Shown: positions 25,912 to 34,585 of the stretch, in pieces | Layout of the letters: every line of letters begins with the position of its first letter | Position numbering within the stretch: the first letter of the stretch is position 1 | Source of the DNA: Aliiroseovarius sediminilitoris | GTDB lineage: Bacteria; Pseudomonadota; Alphaproteobacteria; Rhodobacterales; Rhodobacteraceae | Length of the DNA stretch: 64,000 nucleotides | Assembly (NCBI RefSeq): GCF_900109955.1 | Contig: NZ_FOJB01000001.1 | Coordinates: forward strand, 620,001-684,000 | Direction of reading: 5' to 3' | The notes under the pieces: model-generated | Databases searched by the model: none | Told to the model about the DNA's origin: nothing | What the model saw: the letters and a program-made list of their open reading frames with translations, nothing else | Program-made: the position numbers and the translations under genes

Positions 25912-26325
25912 ATGCTGCGCACCGTTCTGATCATCCCCGCCCTGACCCTGACGCTTGCCGCCTGCGAGCCGGATGGGTTGTTCACCGCAAGCACCGATAA
26001 AGTTGACGTGACGGACGAGACCGGCGCGCAAATCTTTGCAGAGAACTGCGCGTCCTGCCACGGGGCGGACGCCAAGGGCGGCGCGATGGCAGGAGCCCCC
26101 GACCTGACCACACTAACCGCCCGCCACGGCGGCAAATTCCCGGCCCGATATGTCATGTCCACCATCGACGGCTACGCCCAAGGCACCCACCGAGGCCCCA
26201 TGCCCGAATTCGGTGCCTATCTGGAAAGCGAGATGGAGGTCTGGGTGGACGAAAAAGGCGTGCAGACCCCGACGCCGGGGGCGCTGGTGCGGCTGGCGGA
26301 GTATTTGGAGAGTTTGCAGGGGTAG
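25912..26325 (+). CDS. lipoprotein c-type cytochrome
   Basis: 137 residues. Lipoprotein signal ending in the lipobox LAAC (Cys18), so membrane-anchored in the periplasm. One haem c site, CASCH, near residue 46 in ENCASCHGADAKGGAMAGAPDL; GPMPEF supplies a likely axial Met. This is class I cytochrome c of the short, dehydrogenase-partner type. Transfer partner unknown; no oxidase or dehydrogenase adjoins. Confidence 0.9.
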   Translation: MLRTVLIIPALTLTLAACEPDGLFTASTDKVDVTDETGAQIFAENCASCHGADAKGGAMAGAPDLTTLTARHGGKFPARYVMSTIDGYAQGTHRGPMPEFGAYLESEMEVWVDEKGVQTPTPGALVRLAEYLESLQG

Positions 26326-26363
26326 GACCTGACGCCGCCCCTTCGCCAGGTCGATAGACCGGG

Positions 26364-26377
26364 CAGCGCCCGACCCT
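26364..26377 (+). repeat. 14-bp inverted repeat, left arm
   Basis: CAGCGCCCGACCCT, with an exact reverse complement at 26474-26487. The pair flanks 96 bp between the cytochrome gene and the AT-rich HEPN-like gene. Its right end overlaps the terminator stem. Confidence 0.7.
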
Positions 26378-26397
26378 CCCCACGGGAGGGCGCTTTT
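26374..26397 (+). terminator. terminator after cytochrome c gene
   Basis: 7-bp perfect stem CCCTCCC / GGGAGGG with CAC loop, followed by CGC and TTTT. It ends the DUF3047-cytochrome transcript. Confidence 0.7.
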
Positions 26398-26473
26398 GCA
26401 ACGTTATCAGCACACGGAATGGGTTCGGGGGTTGTGAGTGGTTGCCTCACGAGAGCTGAACGAGCGCCCACCC

Positions 26474-26487
26474 AGGGTCGGGCGCTG
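26474..26487 (-). repeat. 14-bp inverted repeat, right arm
   Basis: AGGGTCGGGCGCTG, the exact reverse complement of 26364-26377. It ends seven bases before the stop of the AT-rich gene at 26494-27201. Confidence 0.7.
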
Positions 26488-26493
26488 TCCTAG

Positions 26494-27201
26494 TCATACT
26501 TCTTTGTCCGAACTGCGGTTTTTTTCGAGCTCGGACAAAGGGGGGACTAAATCCCAAAAATCAGAACAGTATCGCTTTGCTACACTCAACTGATCTTCGC
26601 AGTTGACTACATGAAATGTCCAAATTCTTATTGCTTCTTCAGTGAGTCTAGCGCATTGATTTGCAAGGTTAATTACTTGTCGATAATTCACCTTTCTCAC
26701 TTCGTAGCCAGACCTTTCAAGCTTTCGGCGGTGACCACTGATGTTCTCGAGATGATGCGCCAGAATCTCGTCGCGATGGATCTTTACCGCATCGAACTCA
26801 GGACTTTTCAAAGCATTTTCGACATTCTCGGCAAGACTTTCGATTGAACAGCCGACTTTTCCAATCTCAAGAAATTCCTCCGGCCAATCAGGATGTGCTT
26901 GTCTTCGAGCGTTTTCAATATGTTGCTCCATGCCTTGAATGGACCTGACGAACGTCGGAAGCGAGTTTCCATGATTGTCCAGATTCCTGCCAACAAACAT
27001 GACCACATTGCTGATGACGGCCTGCACAGCAGTATCTAAGGCGTGCCCAGAAAAGGAGCCGTCGATAACTTTGGTGACTCTCTTGTTCCCAACTGTCGCT
27101 TCCATAAAGGCCACTTCAAAGAGTGAAGCAGTAAGTCTCTTTTCTAATTCTGCAGCTATTTGGTCTAGCTTCTGAATGTTTTTGCTTGGGCTTTCGACCA
27201 T
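26494..27201 (-). CDS. AT-rich orphan, HEPN (AbiU2-like) RNase-type protein (tentative)
   Basis: 235 residues, mostly helical, with visibly lower GC and different codon use than all neighbours. A HEPN-type Rx4-6H motif is seen at Arg143-DEILA-His149 (HRDEILAHHL), followed by an Arg/Lys loop and a long helix YRQVINLANQCARLTEEAIRIW, the arrangement I associate with AbiU2-family HEPN proteins. HEPN proteins are often RNases in abortive infection or toxin-antitoxin systems. No nucleotidyltransferase partner adjoins. The gene follows parE by 16 bp on the same strand, in what looks like an insertion site between parE and the cytochrome gene. The assignment rests on one motif and helix pattern only. 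Confidence 0.7.
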   Translation of the reverse strand: MVESPSKNIQKLDQIAAELEKRLTASLFEVAFMEATVGNKRVTKVIDGSFSGHALDTAVQAVISNVVMFVGRNLDNHGNSLPTFVRSIQGMEQHIENARRQAHPDWPEEFLEIGKVGCSIESLAENVENALKSPEFDAVKIHRDEILAHHLENISGHRRKLERSGYEVRKVNYRQVINLANQCARLTEEAIRIWTFHVVNCEDQLSVAKRYCSDFWDLVPPLSELEKNRSSDKEV

Positions 27202-27217
27202 TGGCTAATTTGCCCCC

Positions 27218-29176
27218 TCAAACATCCAACTCCTCCACGAACCTCGCATTCTCCTGAATATACTGGAACCGAAGCTCGGGTTTCTTCCCCATCAACTGTT
27301 CAACCAGAGCTGCCGTTTCGCCCGGTTCATCCTCGTCAATCGTGACGCGGATCAGCTTGCGGGATGCCGGGTCCATCGTGGTTTCTTTCAGGTCTTTCGC
27401 GTCCATCTCGCCCAGACCCTTGAACCGGCTGACGTCGATTTTCCCTTTGCCGCCCAGACCTTTTTCCAGCCACGCGTCCCGCTCTGCCTCGTCCAGACAA
27501 TAGACGCGTTTGGCGCCTTGGGTCAGGCGGAACAGCGGCGGGCAGGCCAGATACAGGTGGCCCGCGTCGATCATCGGGCGCATTTGGGTGAAGAAGAACG
27601 TCATCAGCAGGGCCGCGATATGCGCACCGTCTACGTCCGCGTCGGTCATGATGATGATTTTGTCATAGCGCAGGTCATCGACGTTGAACCGCGTGCCCAG
27701 CCCGACGCCAAGGGCTTGGGTCAGGTCGCTGATTTCCGCGTTCGTGCCGATTTTCGAACCCGCCGCGCCCAGCACGTTCAGGATTTTCCCGCGCAGGGGC
27801 AGCAGCGCCTGAGTCTTGCGGTTGCGCGCCATTTTGGCGGACCCACCGGCCGAGTCGCCCTCGACAATAAACAGCTCGGTCCCTTCGCGGTTGGTGGCCG
27901 AGCAATCGACCAGCTTGCCCGGCAGGCGCAGTTTCTTGGTGGCGGTCTTGCGCTGGGTCTCTTTTTCCTGTTTGCGGCGCAGACGTTCCTCGGCCCTGAG
28001 AACAAGGAAATCAAGGATCGCACCCGCGGATTTCGTGTCGGCGGCCAGCCAGTTGTCGAAATGGTCGCGGACCGATTGCTCGACCATCTTGTTGGCGCTT
28101 TCGGTCGATAGCCGGTCCTTGGTCTGCCCCACGAAAGACGGGTCGGCGATGAAACATGACACCAGCGCGCATCCGCCCGTCATCAGGTCGTCGCGAGTGA
28201 TGTTGGCGGCTTTCTTGTTGCCCACCAGATCTCCATACGCCTTGATGCCTTTCAGCATCGCGGCCCAGAAACCGGTGACGTGGGTGCCGCCTTCAGGGGT
28301 TGGGACGGTGTTACAGTAAGACTGCAAATAGCCATCCATCGACGGCGTCCAGTTGATCGCCCATTCGACATATCCCGGCTCACCAAACCGTTCGCGAAAC
28401 TCGACCTTTCCGGCGAAGGGCTGATCGGCATAGACCGACGCGCCGCCCAACGTCTCTTTCAGGTAATCGGACAAGCCGCCGGGAAAGTGAAACGAGGCTT
28501 CGGTCGGGGTTTCGCCATCTTCAATGTGCGATTTCCAGCGAATTTCAACGCCCGAGAACAGATAAGCCTTGGAGCGCACCATGGTAAATAGTCGCTTGGG
28601 TTTGAACCGATGGTGGCCAAAAATTTCCTCGTCGGCGTGGAATGTAACATCCGTGCCCCGCCGATTGGGGGCCGCGCCGACTTTCTCAACCGGGCCAAGC
28701 GGTATGCCGCGTGAAAACCGTTGTTCGAACAGTTCCTTGTTCTTGGCAACCTGCACGACCATCGTGTCTGACAGGGCGTTCACGACAGACGAGCCAACCC
28801 CGTGCAACCCGCCCGAGGTCTGATACGCCTTGCCCGAGAATTTTCCGCCCGCGTGCAGGGTGCACAGGATGACCTCTAACGCCGATTTGTCGGGGAACTT
28901 GGGGTGTGGATCAATCGGAATGCCGCGCCCGTTGTCGCGGACGGTGACGGCGTAGTCTTCGTGCAACTCAACCTCGATCCGGTTGGCATGGCCCGCAACG
29001 GCTTCGTCCATCGAGTTGTCAAGGATTTCCGCCACCATATGATGCAGCGCCCGTTCATCGGTGCCGCCGATATACATGCCGGGCCGCTGACGCACGGGTT
29101 CAAGACCTTCCAGCACCTCGATCGAGGACGCGTCATAGATGTCTTGGCCTTGGCTGGCCAACAGGTCATTGCTCAT
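27218..29176 (-). CDS. parE: DNA topoisomerase IV subunit B
   Basis: 652 residues from ATG 29176 (MSNDLLASQGQDIYDASSIE); the upstream frame is not family-like. ATPase part: LEGLEPVRQRPGMYIGGT, EILDNSMDEA, DNGRGIPI, GLHGVGSSVVNALS. TOPRIM part: LFIVEGDSAGGSAKMARNR and DADVDGAHIAALLMTFF, with QFIQ-like C-terminus FQYIQENARFVEELDV. ParE with ParC unlinks daughter chromosomes. ParE is preferred over GyrB by length and by the DHPKFPDKSALE context. Confidence 0.93.
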   Translation of the reverse strand: MSNDLLASQGQDIYDASSIEVLEGLEPVRQRPGMYIGGTDERALHHMVAEILDNSMDEAVAGHANRIEVELHEDYAVTVRDNGRGIPIDPHPKFPDKSALEVILCTLHAGGKFSGKAYQTSGGLHGVGSSVVNALSDTMVVQVAKNKELFEQRFSRGIPLGPVEKVGAAPNRRGTDVTFHADEEIFGHHRFKPKRLFTMVRSKAYLFSGVEIRWKSHIEDGETPTEASFHFPGGLSDYLKETLGGASVYADQPFAGKVEFRERFGEPGYVEWAINWTPSMDGYLQSYCNTVPTPEGGTHVTGFWAAMLKGIKAYGDLVGNKKAANITRDDLMTGGCALVSCFIADPSFVGQTKDRLSTESANKMVEQSVRDHFDNWLAADTKSAGAILDFLVLRAEERLRRKQEKETQRKTATKKLRLPGKLVDCSATNREGTELFIVEGDSAGGSAKMARNRKTQALLPLRGKILNVLGAAGSKIGTNAEISDLTQALGVGLGTRFNVDDLRYDKIIIMTDADVDGAHIAALLMTFFFTQMRPMIDAGHLYLACPPLFRLTQGAKRVYCLDEAERDAWLEKGLGGKGKIDVSRFKGLGEMDAKDLKETTMDPASRKLIRVTIDEDEPGETAALVEQLMGKKPELRFQYIQENARFVEELDV

Positions 29177-29311
29177 GGATGTATCGCCCTGCATGCTGCT
29201 TTGCTTTGCTATTTGCTGTAGTATGACAGAGCACCCGGACCGGGAAAAGGGCGGGTGCGTCGATAGCGCGATTGATACACCAGTTTTTCGGTTTTCGGGA
29301 AGGAACCCAAC

Positions 29312-30760
29312 GTGACAGAACAATCAAATGCCCGAGGGGGTGAATGCGCAGGTTCTCTCGAACCGGCTGATTGGCAGGTGTTTCGCAAGCAGATGCACGA
29401 TCTGCTTGACCATTGTCTTGACCGAATGGTGAATGCGACCGAACACCCGTGGCAATCACCACCGGATAATTTGATCAGTGTCTATGGGATCGGGCGGGGT
29501 GGCGATCTGGTCGCGCGCCTGACTGAACAGGTCATGCCCTATCACAGCGGAAACACCCACCCCCAGTTCTGGGGCTGGGTTCAGGGCAGCGGTTTGCCGT
29601 CGGACCTCATGGCCGGGCTTGTCGGGGCGGTGATGAACGCCAATGTCGGCGGCCGCGATCATGGTGCCAATGCGATGGAACATGCGGTCATCGACTGGAC
29701 CCGCCGGAAAATGGGCATGAGGCCCGGGGCAAGCGGCGTGTTGGTGACGGGCACATCGCAGGCGACAGTAATTGCGCTTCAGACCGCGAAAATGCGCGCT
29801 GTTCCTGAGATGCGGTCCAAGGGCGGTGGTGCAAGCCTGACGGTGTATGCCGGAGATCGGGTTCACAATGCGATACGCAAGGCGGTAGAGCTTTTGGGCC
29901 TGGGCCATAACGCGTTGCGTCTGATCCCGACGGATCACGGCAAGATGGATGTTCAGGCCTTGGTGCAGCAGATCGCACAGGATTGTGCTGACGGTTTTCT
30001 GCCGCTGGCGATTGTCGGGACGGCCGGGTCGGTGGACATCGGCAGTTTCGATGATCTTAATGCCCTGGCCGATGTCGCGCAGGCGCGGAATATCTGGCTG
30101 CATGTTGACGGTGCATTCGGTGCCTGGACGCGATTGGCCGACGACCCATGGCGCAGTCTGAGCGACGGGATTGAACGGGCGGACAGCATCGCGCTTGATT
30201 TCCATAAATGGATGTATGTCGGCTATGATTGCGGCTTGGCCCTGATCGCGAACGAGGCCGAACACCGCGCCGCCTTTGCCGTCCGTCCGCCCTATCTTGA
30301 GGGGTTCGAGGCGGGTCTGTCCGGCGGCGAACGTTGGTTCTGCGACTATGGTATCGACCTGTCACGCAGCAATCGAGCGCTGAAGGTCTGGTGCGCGTTG
30401 GAGATGTTCGGGGAAGACGCATTTGCCGCGGCGATCACGCGCAACTGCGCGCAGGCTGCGCTGATGGCCGATCTGGTCCAGTCGCATGGCATGGCGCTGG
30501 TTGCGCCGGTCGTGTCAAACATTTGTGTGTTTACCGCAAGGCCGGATCTGTCGCCGCAGGAACAATCCAGCTTGAACAGACAGATTGCGATCAAACTGCA
30601 ACTGGACCGGGGGCCCGTGTTTTCGACCACACATGTGAGCGGGATAACATGTCTGCGCGCTGCATTTGCCAACCATCGGACGCGTGATCACCATATTCAC
30701 ACCGCGATACAGAATGTGAAGGCGCTTGCTGAAAATGGCCTCTTGGCCAATGGCGAATAG
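29312..30760 (+). CDS. PLP-dependent group II decarboxylase
   Basis: 482 residues from GTG 29312, with GGAAGGA upstream. Features of the aromatic amino acid/glutamate decarboxylase fold: HPQFWGWVQGSGLPSDLMAG, TGTSQATVIALQTA, LHVDGAFGAW (Asp for the PLP ring) and the Schiff-base lysine in SIALDFHKWMYVGYDCG. Substrate cannot be fixed; the His-Lys core fits L-2,4-diaminobutyrate, aspartate or aromatic amino acid enzymes. It is divergent from parE and monocistronic, ending at a strong hairpin. Confidence 0.88.
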   Translation: MTEQSNARGGECAGSLEPADWQVFRKQMHDLLDHCLDRMVNATEHPWQSPPDNLISVYGIGRGGDLVARLTEQVMPYHSGNTHPQFWGWVQGSGLPSDLMAGLVGAVMNANVGGRDHGANAMEHAVIDWTRRKMGMRPGASGVLVTGTSQATVIALQTAKMRAVPEMRSKGGGASLTVYAGDRVHNAIRKAVELLGLGHNALRLIPTDHGKMDVQALVQQIAQDCADGFLPLAIVGTAGSVDIGSFDDLNALADVAQARNIWLHVDGAFGAWTRLADDPWRSLSDGIERADSIALDFHKWMYVGYDCGLALIANEAEHRAAFAVRPPYLEGFEAGLSGGERWFCDYGIDLSRSNRALKVWCALEMFGEDAFAAAITRNCAQAALMADLVQSHGMALVAPVVSNICVFTARPDLSPQEQSSLNRQIAIKLQLDRGPVFSTTHVSGITCLRAAFANHRTRDHHIHTAIQNVKALAENGLLANGE

Positions 30761-30779
30761 AACACCGTTATCGAATAGC

Positions 30780-30811
30780 AGAAATGGTGCCGTATGCGTG
30801 GCGCCATTTCT
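30780..30811. terminator. bidirectional terminator between convergent genes
   Basis: A 12-bp stem AGAAATGGTGCC / GGCGCCATTTCT (one wobble) around an 8-nt loop. It lies between the decarboxylase and the DUF533 gene stops and, with the A and T ends of its own stem, can serve both directions. Confidence 0.7.
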
Positions 30812-30829
30812 GACAGTATCGCTTTGCGT

Positions 30830-31693
30830 TTAGCTGTATAGCGCGGGTTCGCCCATCCGCTGATGTATCGCGTTGGCGGTGCGGGCATCTATACCCAAAG
30901 CCTGGCCCAGTTCGTGCAGATATTTTGCTTCGGCCTGACTGTCGAGGTCCAAGCCGACCAGCGACATAGCATAGACTTGTGCCTCCATCCCGCGCGGCAC
31001 GTCGTTGGCAAGGCCCTGGACACTTACCGGGCGGCGGAACGCGTCGTTCAAAACATCAACCTCGTCCGGGGTCATGTCGCCCATATGCTGCATCAGCGCT
31101 TCTTTCTCGCGCTCGTCGATACGTCCGTCACACTTGGCTGCTTGCACGATGGCGCGCAGCAATACAGCGGCTTGGTCTTCTTGCTCCTGGGTTGGTGTGG
31201 CTTCGGGCGCGCCTCCATTTTGAAATGCATCGTTCAGCATGCCACCCAACGAACCGGGCGTGGGTGTCGCCACGCGCGTGTCCGGTGTGCCGCCGCCAGA
31301 CAGGCTTTCCAAAAGGCCGCCCAAGCCGCCCTGAGCGGCACCAGTGCCAGAGCGCGCGCCACCGAGCATACCGCCCAGCATGTCCATCAGATCGCCACCG
31401 GGATTGGCAGGTTGACGACCCGTCGATTGTGACCCGCCGCCAGCGTTCATGATACTGCCCAGAATATCGGTCAGTCCGCCACCAGAGCTTTGCGTGGATG
31501 TCAACTGACCGCCAGACAAACTGCCCAACAGATCGCCCAAGCCACCTTCCGGCGAATTGGTGCTGCCAAATATGCTGCCGGTGCCCGGATCGGATGCGGG
31601 GCGCTGGCGAGCCGCACCTTTGCCCATACTGGACACGCCTTTGGCGATAGCTGCACCAAGGGCCATTTTAGCCAGTGTTCCTACAAGACTCAT
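30830..31693 (-). CDS. DUF533 / TerB-like protein with glycine-rich N-terminus
   Basis: 287 residues from ATG 31693, which has GGGAGG in front; the earlier in-frame ATG at 31726 lacks one. N-terminal helix (LVGTLAKMALGAAIAKG), then a low-complexity Gly/Ser/Leu-rich region with repeated GGLGDLLGSLSGG-like units (about 45-165), then the C-terminal TerB/DUF533 helical domain (AVLLRAIVQAAKCDGRIDEREKEAL, YAMSLVGLDLDSQAEAKYLHEL). The family is of unknown function, often membrane-associated. The leucine-glycine repeats could form amphipathic helices. Confidence 0.88.
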   Translation of the reverse strand: MSLVGTLAKMALGAAIAKGVSSMGKGAARQRPASDPGTGSIFGSTNSPEGGLGDLLGSLSGGQLTSTQSSGGGLTDILGSIMNAGGGSQSTGRQPANPGGDLMDMLGGMLGGARSGTGAAQGGLGGLLESLSGGGTPDTRVATPTPGSLGGMLNDAFQNGGAPEATPTQEQEDQAAVLLRAIVQAAKCDGRIDEREKEALMQHMGDMTPDEVDVLNDAFRRPVSVQGLANDVPRGMEAQVYAMSLVGLDLDSQAEAKYLHELGQALGIDARTANAIHQRMGEPALYS

Positions 31694-31838
31694 ATCAATA
31701 CCTCCCAATTCAATCTGTATGGACATTAGAAGAGCATTTGCCCGGACATAAGGGGAAACACGGTGCGGGCGCGTCAGAAACCCATCAGATGTTCGCGCAT
31801 ACGACCGTGCAAATTGTCTGATTCGAGCCCGTGTGACG

Positions 31839-32606
31839 TCAGGCGAACGGGTCTTCCGGATAGGTCACGCCAGCCAGATAAAGACCGCCCGGGGGGCTAA
31901 CCGGACCACAAGCGGCGCGATCTCGTGCCTTGAGTGCGCGGCTGACCTCGTCCGGTGTCCAGGCCCCGACACCCACACGTTCCAGCGTTCCGACGAAGCT
32001 GCGGACCTGATTGTGCAAAAAAGACCGGGCGCGCACGTGGAAACGGTATTCGGTGCCATGGGGCAGGCGAAGCTCCTCGACCCGAAGCTGGTCCAGCGTC
32101 TTGATCGGGCTTTCGGCCTGACAGATCGACGACCGGAAGGTTGTGAAGTCATGCCGCCCCAACAGGCGGTCTGCGCCGACTTGCATGGCGTTCGCGTCCA
32201 ACTTGTGCTTGATGTGCCAGGCCAGACCGCGATCATGGGTCAGGGGTGCGCGGCGGGATATCAAACGGTACAGATACCGACGCTCCAGCGCCGAGAATCG
32301 CGCGTGGAAATCGTCGGCCACCTGCGCGCAATCCACAATCGCAACACTTTGGCCTCTCAGGTGGAAGTTCAATGCCTCGGACAGTCGAAACGCATCCCAA
32401 TCCTTTACCAGATCGCAATGCGCCACCTGCGCCAGACCATGAACGCCCGCATCGGTGCGCCCAGCCGCCGCGATTTTGTGATCGCCGGGTTCGAGTTTCG
32501 CCAACGCAGCCTCGATCGTTCCCTGAACCGAAGGGTGCTCTTTCTGGCGCTGCCAACCGGCAAAACCTGCGCCGTGATATTCGATCTTCAAAACGTATCT
32601 GGGCAT
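31839..32606 (-). CDS. truA: tRNA pseudouridine(38-40) synthase
   Basis: 255 residues from ATG 32606 ([21 protein letters not shown]). TruA isomerises U38-U40 in tRNA anticodon arms. The catalytic Asp lies in [15 protein letters not shown]; other TruA motifs are [25 protein letters not shown] and [17 protein letters not shown]. The leading in-frame residues from 32690 are not family-like. Followed by the DUF533 gene on the same strand, 145 bp apart. Confidence 0.95.
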   Translation of the reverse strand: MPRYVLKIEYHGAGFAGWQRQKEHPSVQGTIEAALAKLEPGDHKIAAAGRTDAGVHGLAQVAHCDLVKDWDAFRLSEALNFHLRGQSVAIVDCAQVADDFHARFSALERRYLYRLISRRAPLTHDRGLAWHIKHKLDANAMQVGADRLLGRHDFTTFRSSICQAESPIKTLDQLRVEELRLPHGTEYRFHVRARSFLHNQVRSFVGTLERVGVGAWTPDEVSRALKARDRAACGPVSPPGGLYLAGVTYPEDPFA

Positions 32607-32714
32607 AACGTTTCGCATACCGCGCAGCGAAGATGTGGGCAAGTCGCGACATGACCGAGCGCACGCATTGAACGCTCCCCTCTGGCACAAGACTGCGTGC
32701 GCGCATATGTTCGG

Positions 32715-34154
32715 ATGGATAAGAAGACGGAGGCACCCGTGGGGCTAGGCGATATCGCAGACAGCATCACCCGACAGATCGAGGCCATAGGCGACGCCAC
32801 AAGCGAGGCGTTGTTTGAGCCGGTGATCCGTTTGGGGGTTACAGGCCTGTCGCGCGCGGGCAAGACGGTTTTCATCACATCGCTGGTTGCCAACCTGATG
32901 AACCGGGGGCGTATGTCCGGGCTTCTGGCCGCGTCTGAAGGGCGCATCCAGACAGCTTTTCTGCAACCGCAACCGGACGATACGGTGCCGCGCTTCGATT
33001 TTGAAACTCATCTGGCGGCGATGACGGGGCCGACACCGCACTGGCCGGATTCAACCCGCGCCACGTCCGAACTGCGCCTGTCGTTCCGTGTGCAACCGTC
33101 GGGCATTCTGGGTGGGCTTCGCGGGCCGCGCACGGTGCATCTGGACATCGTTGACTACCCTGGCGAATGGCTGCTGGACCTGGCGCTGCTGGACCTCAGC
33201 TATACCGAATGGGCGGCACAGGTGCTGGATCGGATTGCCGACCGTCCGCAAGCGGCAAGCTATCTGGGCATGGTGCAGGGGATCGACGCCGCCGCACCGC
33301 TGGACGAGATGGAGGCGAAACGCCTGGCGGGTGGATTTGCCGCTTATCTGACATCCGCACGCCAGGACGGCTATAGCGATTGCACCCCCGGTCGGTTCCT
33401 GCTGCCCGGTGATCTGGAGGGTAGCCCGGTTCTGACCTTCGCGCCCATTCTCCAGCCCGGTTCGACCCCGCGTAAAAGCCTGTGGCGCGAAATGGAGCGG
33501 CGTTTTGAAGCCTATAAATCCCGCGTTGTGAAACCGTTTTTTCGTGACCATTTTGCGAAAATCGACCGCCAGATCGTGCTGGTTGATGTGTTGGGGGCGA
33601 TCCATTCGGGCCCCGCTGCGCTGGAAGACCTGCGCCGCGCCATGGCTGAAATCCTGACCGCCTTCCGCCCCGGTGCGAACGCTTTCCTCAGTTCGATCTT
33701 CCTTGGGCGGAGGGTGGAACGTATTCTTTTTGCCGCCACAAAGGCCGACCACCTGCATCACAGCCAGCATCCACGCCTGACGGCGATCACCGAGGCGCTT
33801 TTGCGCGAAGCTCGTGACCGGGCGGATTTTGCAGGCGCCAAGACCGCGGCCATGTCGATTGCCGCCCTGCGCACGACCGTTGAGGAACGCATGGAGCATG
33901 ACGGGCAAATGCTGGATTGCGTAAGAGGCAGGCTCTTGGACAGCGGCAAGACCGCTGCATTCTATCCGGGTGCTTTGCCAGACGATCCCGCGCGTCTGTT
34001 GTCGCCCGCGCGAAAGGGGGCTGAGGCCTGGCTTGATGCGGATTACGAGGTGATGCGCTTCGCGCCTGCCGTGGTGTCGCTTAAGCCGGGTGAGGGGCCG
34101 CCCCATATCCGACTGGATAAAGCGGCAGAATTTTTGTTTGGGGATCGGCTATGA
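32715..34154 (+). CDS. ycjX: YcjX-family P-loop GTPase (DUF463)
   Basis: About 479 residues from ATG 32715; a GTG at 32697 is also possible and neither has a strong ribosome site. The P-loop is [17 protein letters not shown], with later [16 protein letters not shown] and [27 protein letters not shown] (NKxD-like TKAD). YcjX proteins are stress-linked and are typically beside YcjF, as here. Overlaps the GNAT gene (ATGA). Confidence 0.9.
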   Translation: MDKKTEAPVGLGDIADSITRQIEAIGDATSEALFEPVIRLGVTGLSRAGKTVFITSLVANLMNRGRMSGLLAASEGRIQTAFLQPQPDDTVPRFDFETHLAAMTGPTPHWPDSTRATSELRLSFRVQPSGILGGLRGPRTVHLDIVDYPGEWLLDLALLDLSYTEWAAQVLDRIADRPQAASYLGMVQGIDAAAPLDEMEAKRLAGGFAAYLTSARQDGYSDCTPGRFLLPGDLEGSPVLTFAPILQPGSTPRKSLWREMERRFEAYKSRVVKPFFRDHFAKIDRQIVLVDVLGAIHSGPAALEDLRRAMAEILTAFRPGANAFLSSIFLGRRVERILFAATKADHLHHSQHPRLTAITEALLREARDRADFAGAKTAAMSIAALRTTVEERMEHDGQMLDCVRGRLLDSGKTAAFYPGALPDDPARLLSPARKGAEAWLDADYEVMRFAPAVVSLKPGEGPPHIRLDKAAEFLFGDRL

Positions 34155-34585
34155 AAATCTTGCCCGCGACGCCGGCCGATGCCCCCGCGATAGCAAATAT
34201 TCTGACAGGGTGGATCGCCGCAACCCCATGGATACCACGCGTCCATTCCCGCCGTTCGGAAAAAGAATTCGCGCGGATATTGGTGGATCGTGGCTGGACC
34301 AAAGTGGCACGCGACCGGGGGCGCGCGCTTGGATTTCTGGCTCGTGACGGGGCCGAAGTGCATGCGCTTTACCTGTCCCCCGCCGCGCGTGGGCAAGGGA
34401 TTGGCAAGGCCCTGCTGGACGAAGCGAAGGCCGTTTGCCCCGAGCTTTCGCTCTACGCCTTTCAGGCGAACGAAGGCGCGTGTCGGTTTTACCGGCGCGA
34501 AGGTTTCTCCGAAGAGTTTCGCACCGATGGGGCTGGCAACGACGAACATTTGCCAGACATTCGCTTTCGTTGGAGGGCTGCGTGA
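34151..34585 (+). CDS. GNAT acetyltransferase between ycjX and ycjF
   Basis: 144 residues, overlapping ycjX at the start and the next gene at the stop (TGATG). GNAT core: VHALYLSPAARGQGIGKALLDEA (acetyl-CoA loop Q/RxxGxG/A as RGQGIG) and LYAFQANEGACRFYRREGF. The target is unknown; its insertion inside the ycjX-ycjF pair suggests a functional connection, such as acetylation of a partner or of a stress metabolite. Confidence 0.85.
   Translation: MKILPATPADAPAIANILTGWIAATPWIPRVHSRRSEKEFARILVDRGWTKVARDRGRALGFLARDGAEVHALYLSPAARGQGIGKALLDEAKAVCPELSLYAFQANEGACRFYRREGFSEEFRTDGAGNDEHLPDIRFRWRAA

Noticed and set aside
31815-31838. tRNA-like GATTCGAGCCC near truA
   Set aside because: No cloverleaf fits in the 145-bp gap.
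31833-32654. 273-residue rightward open frame
   Set aside because: Antisense to truA, which has complete family motifs on the other strand.
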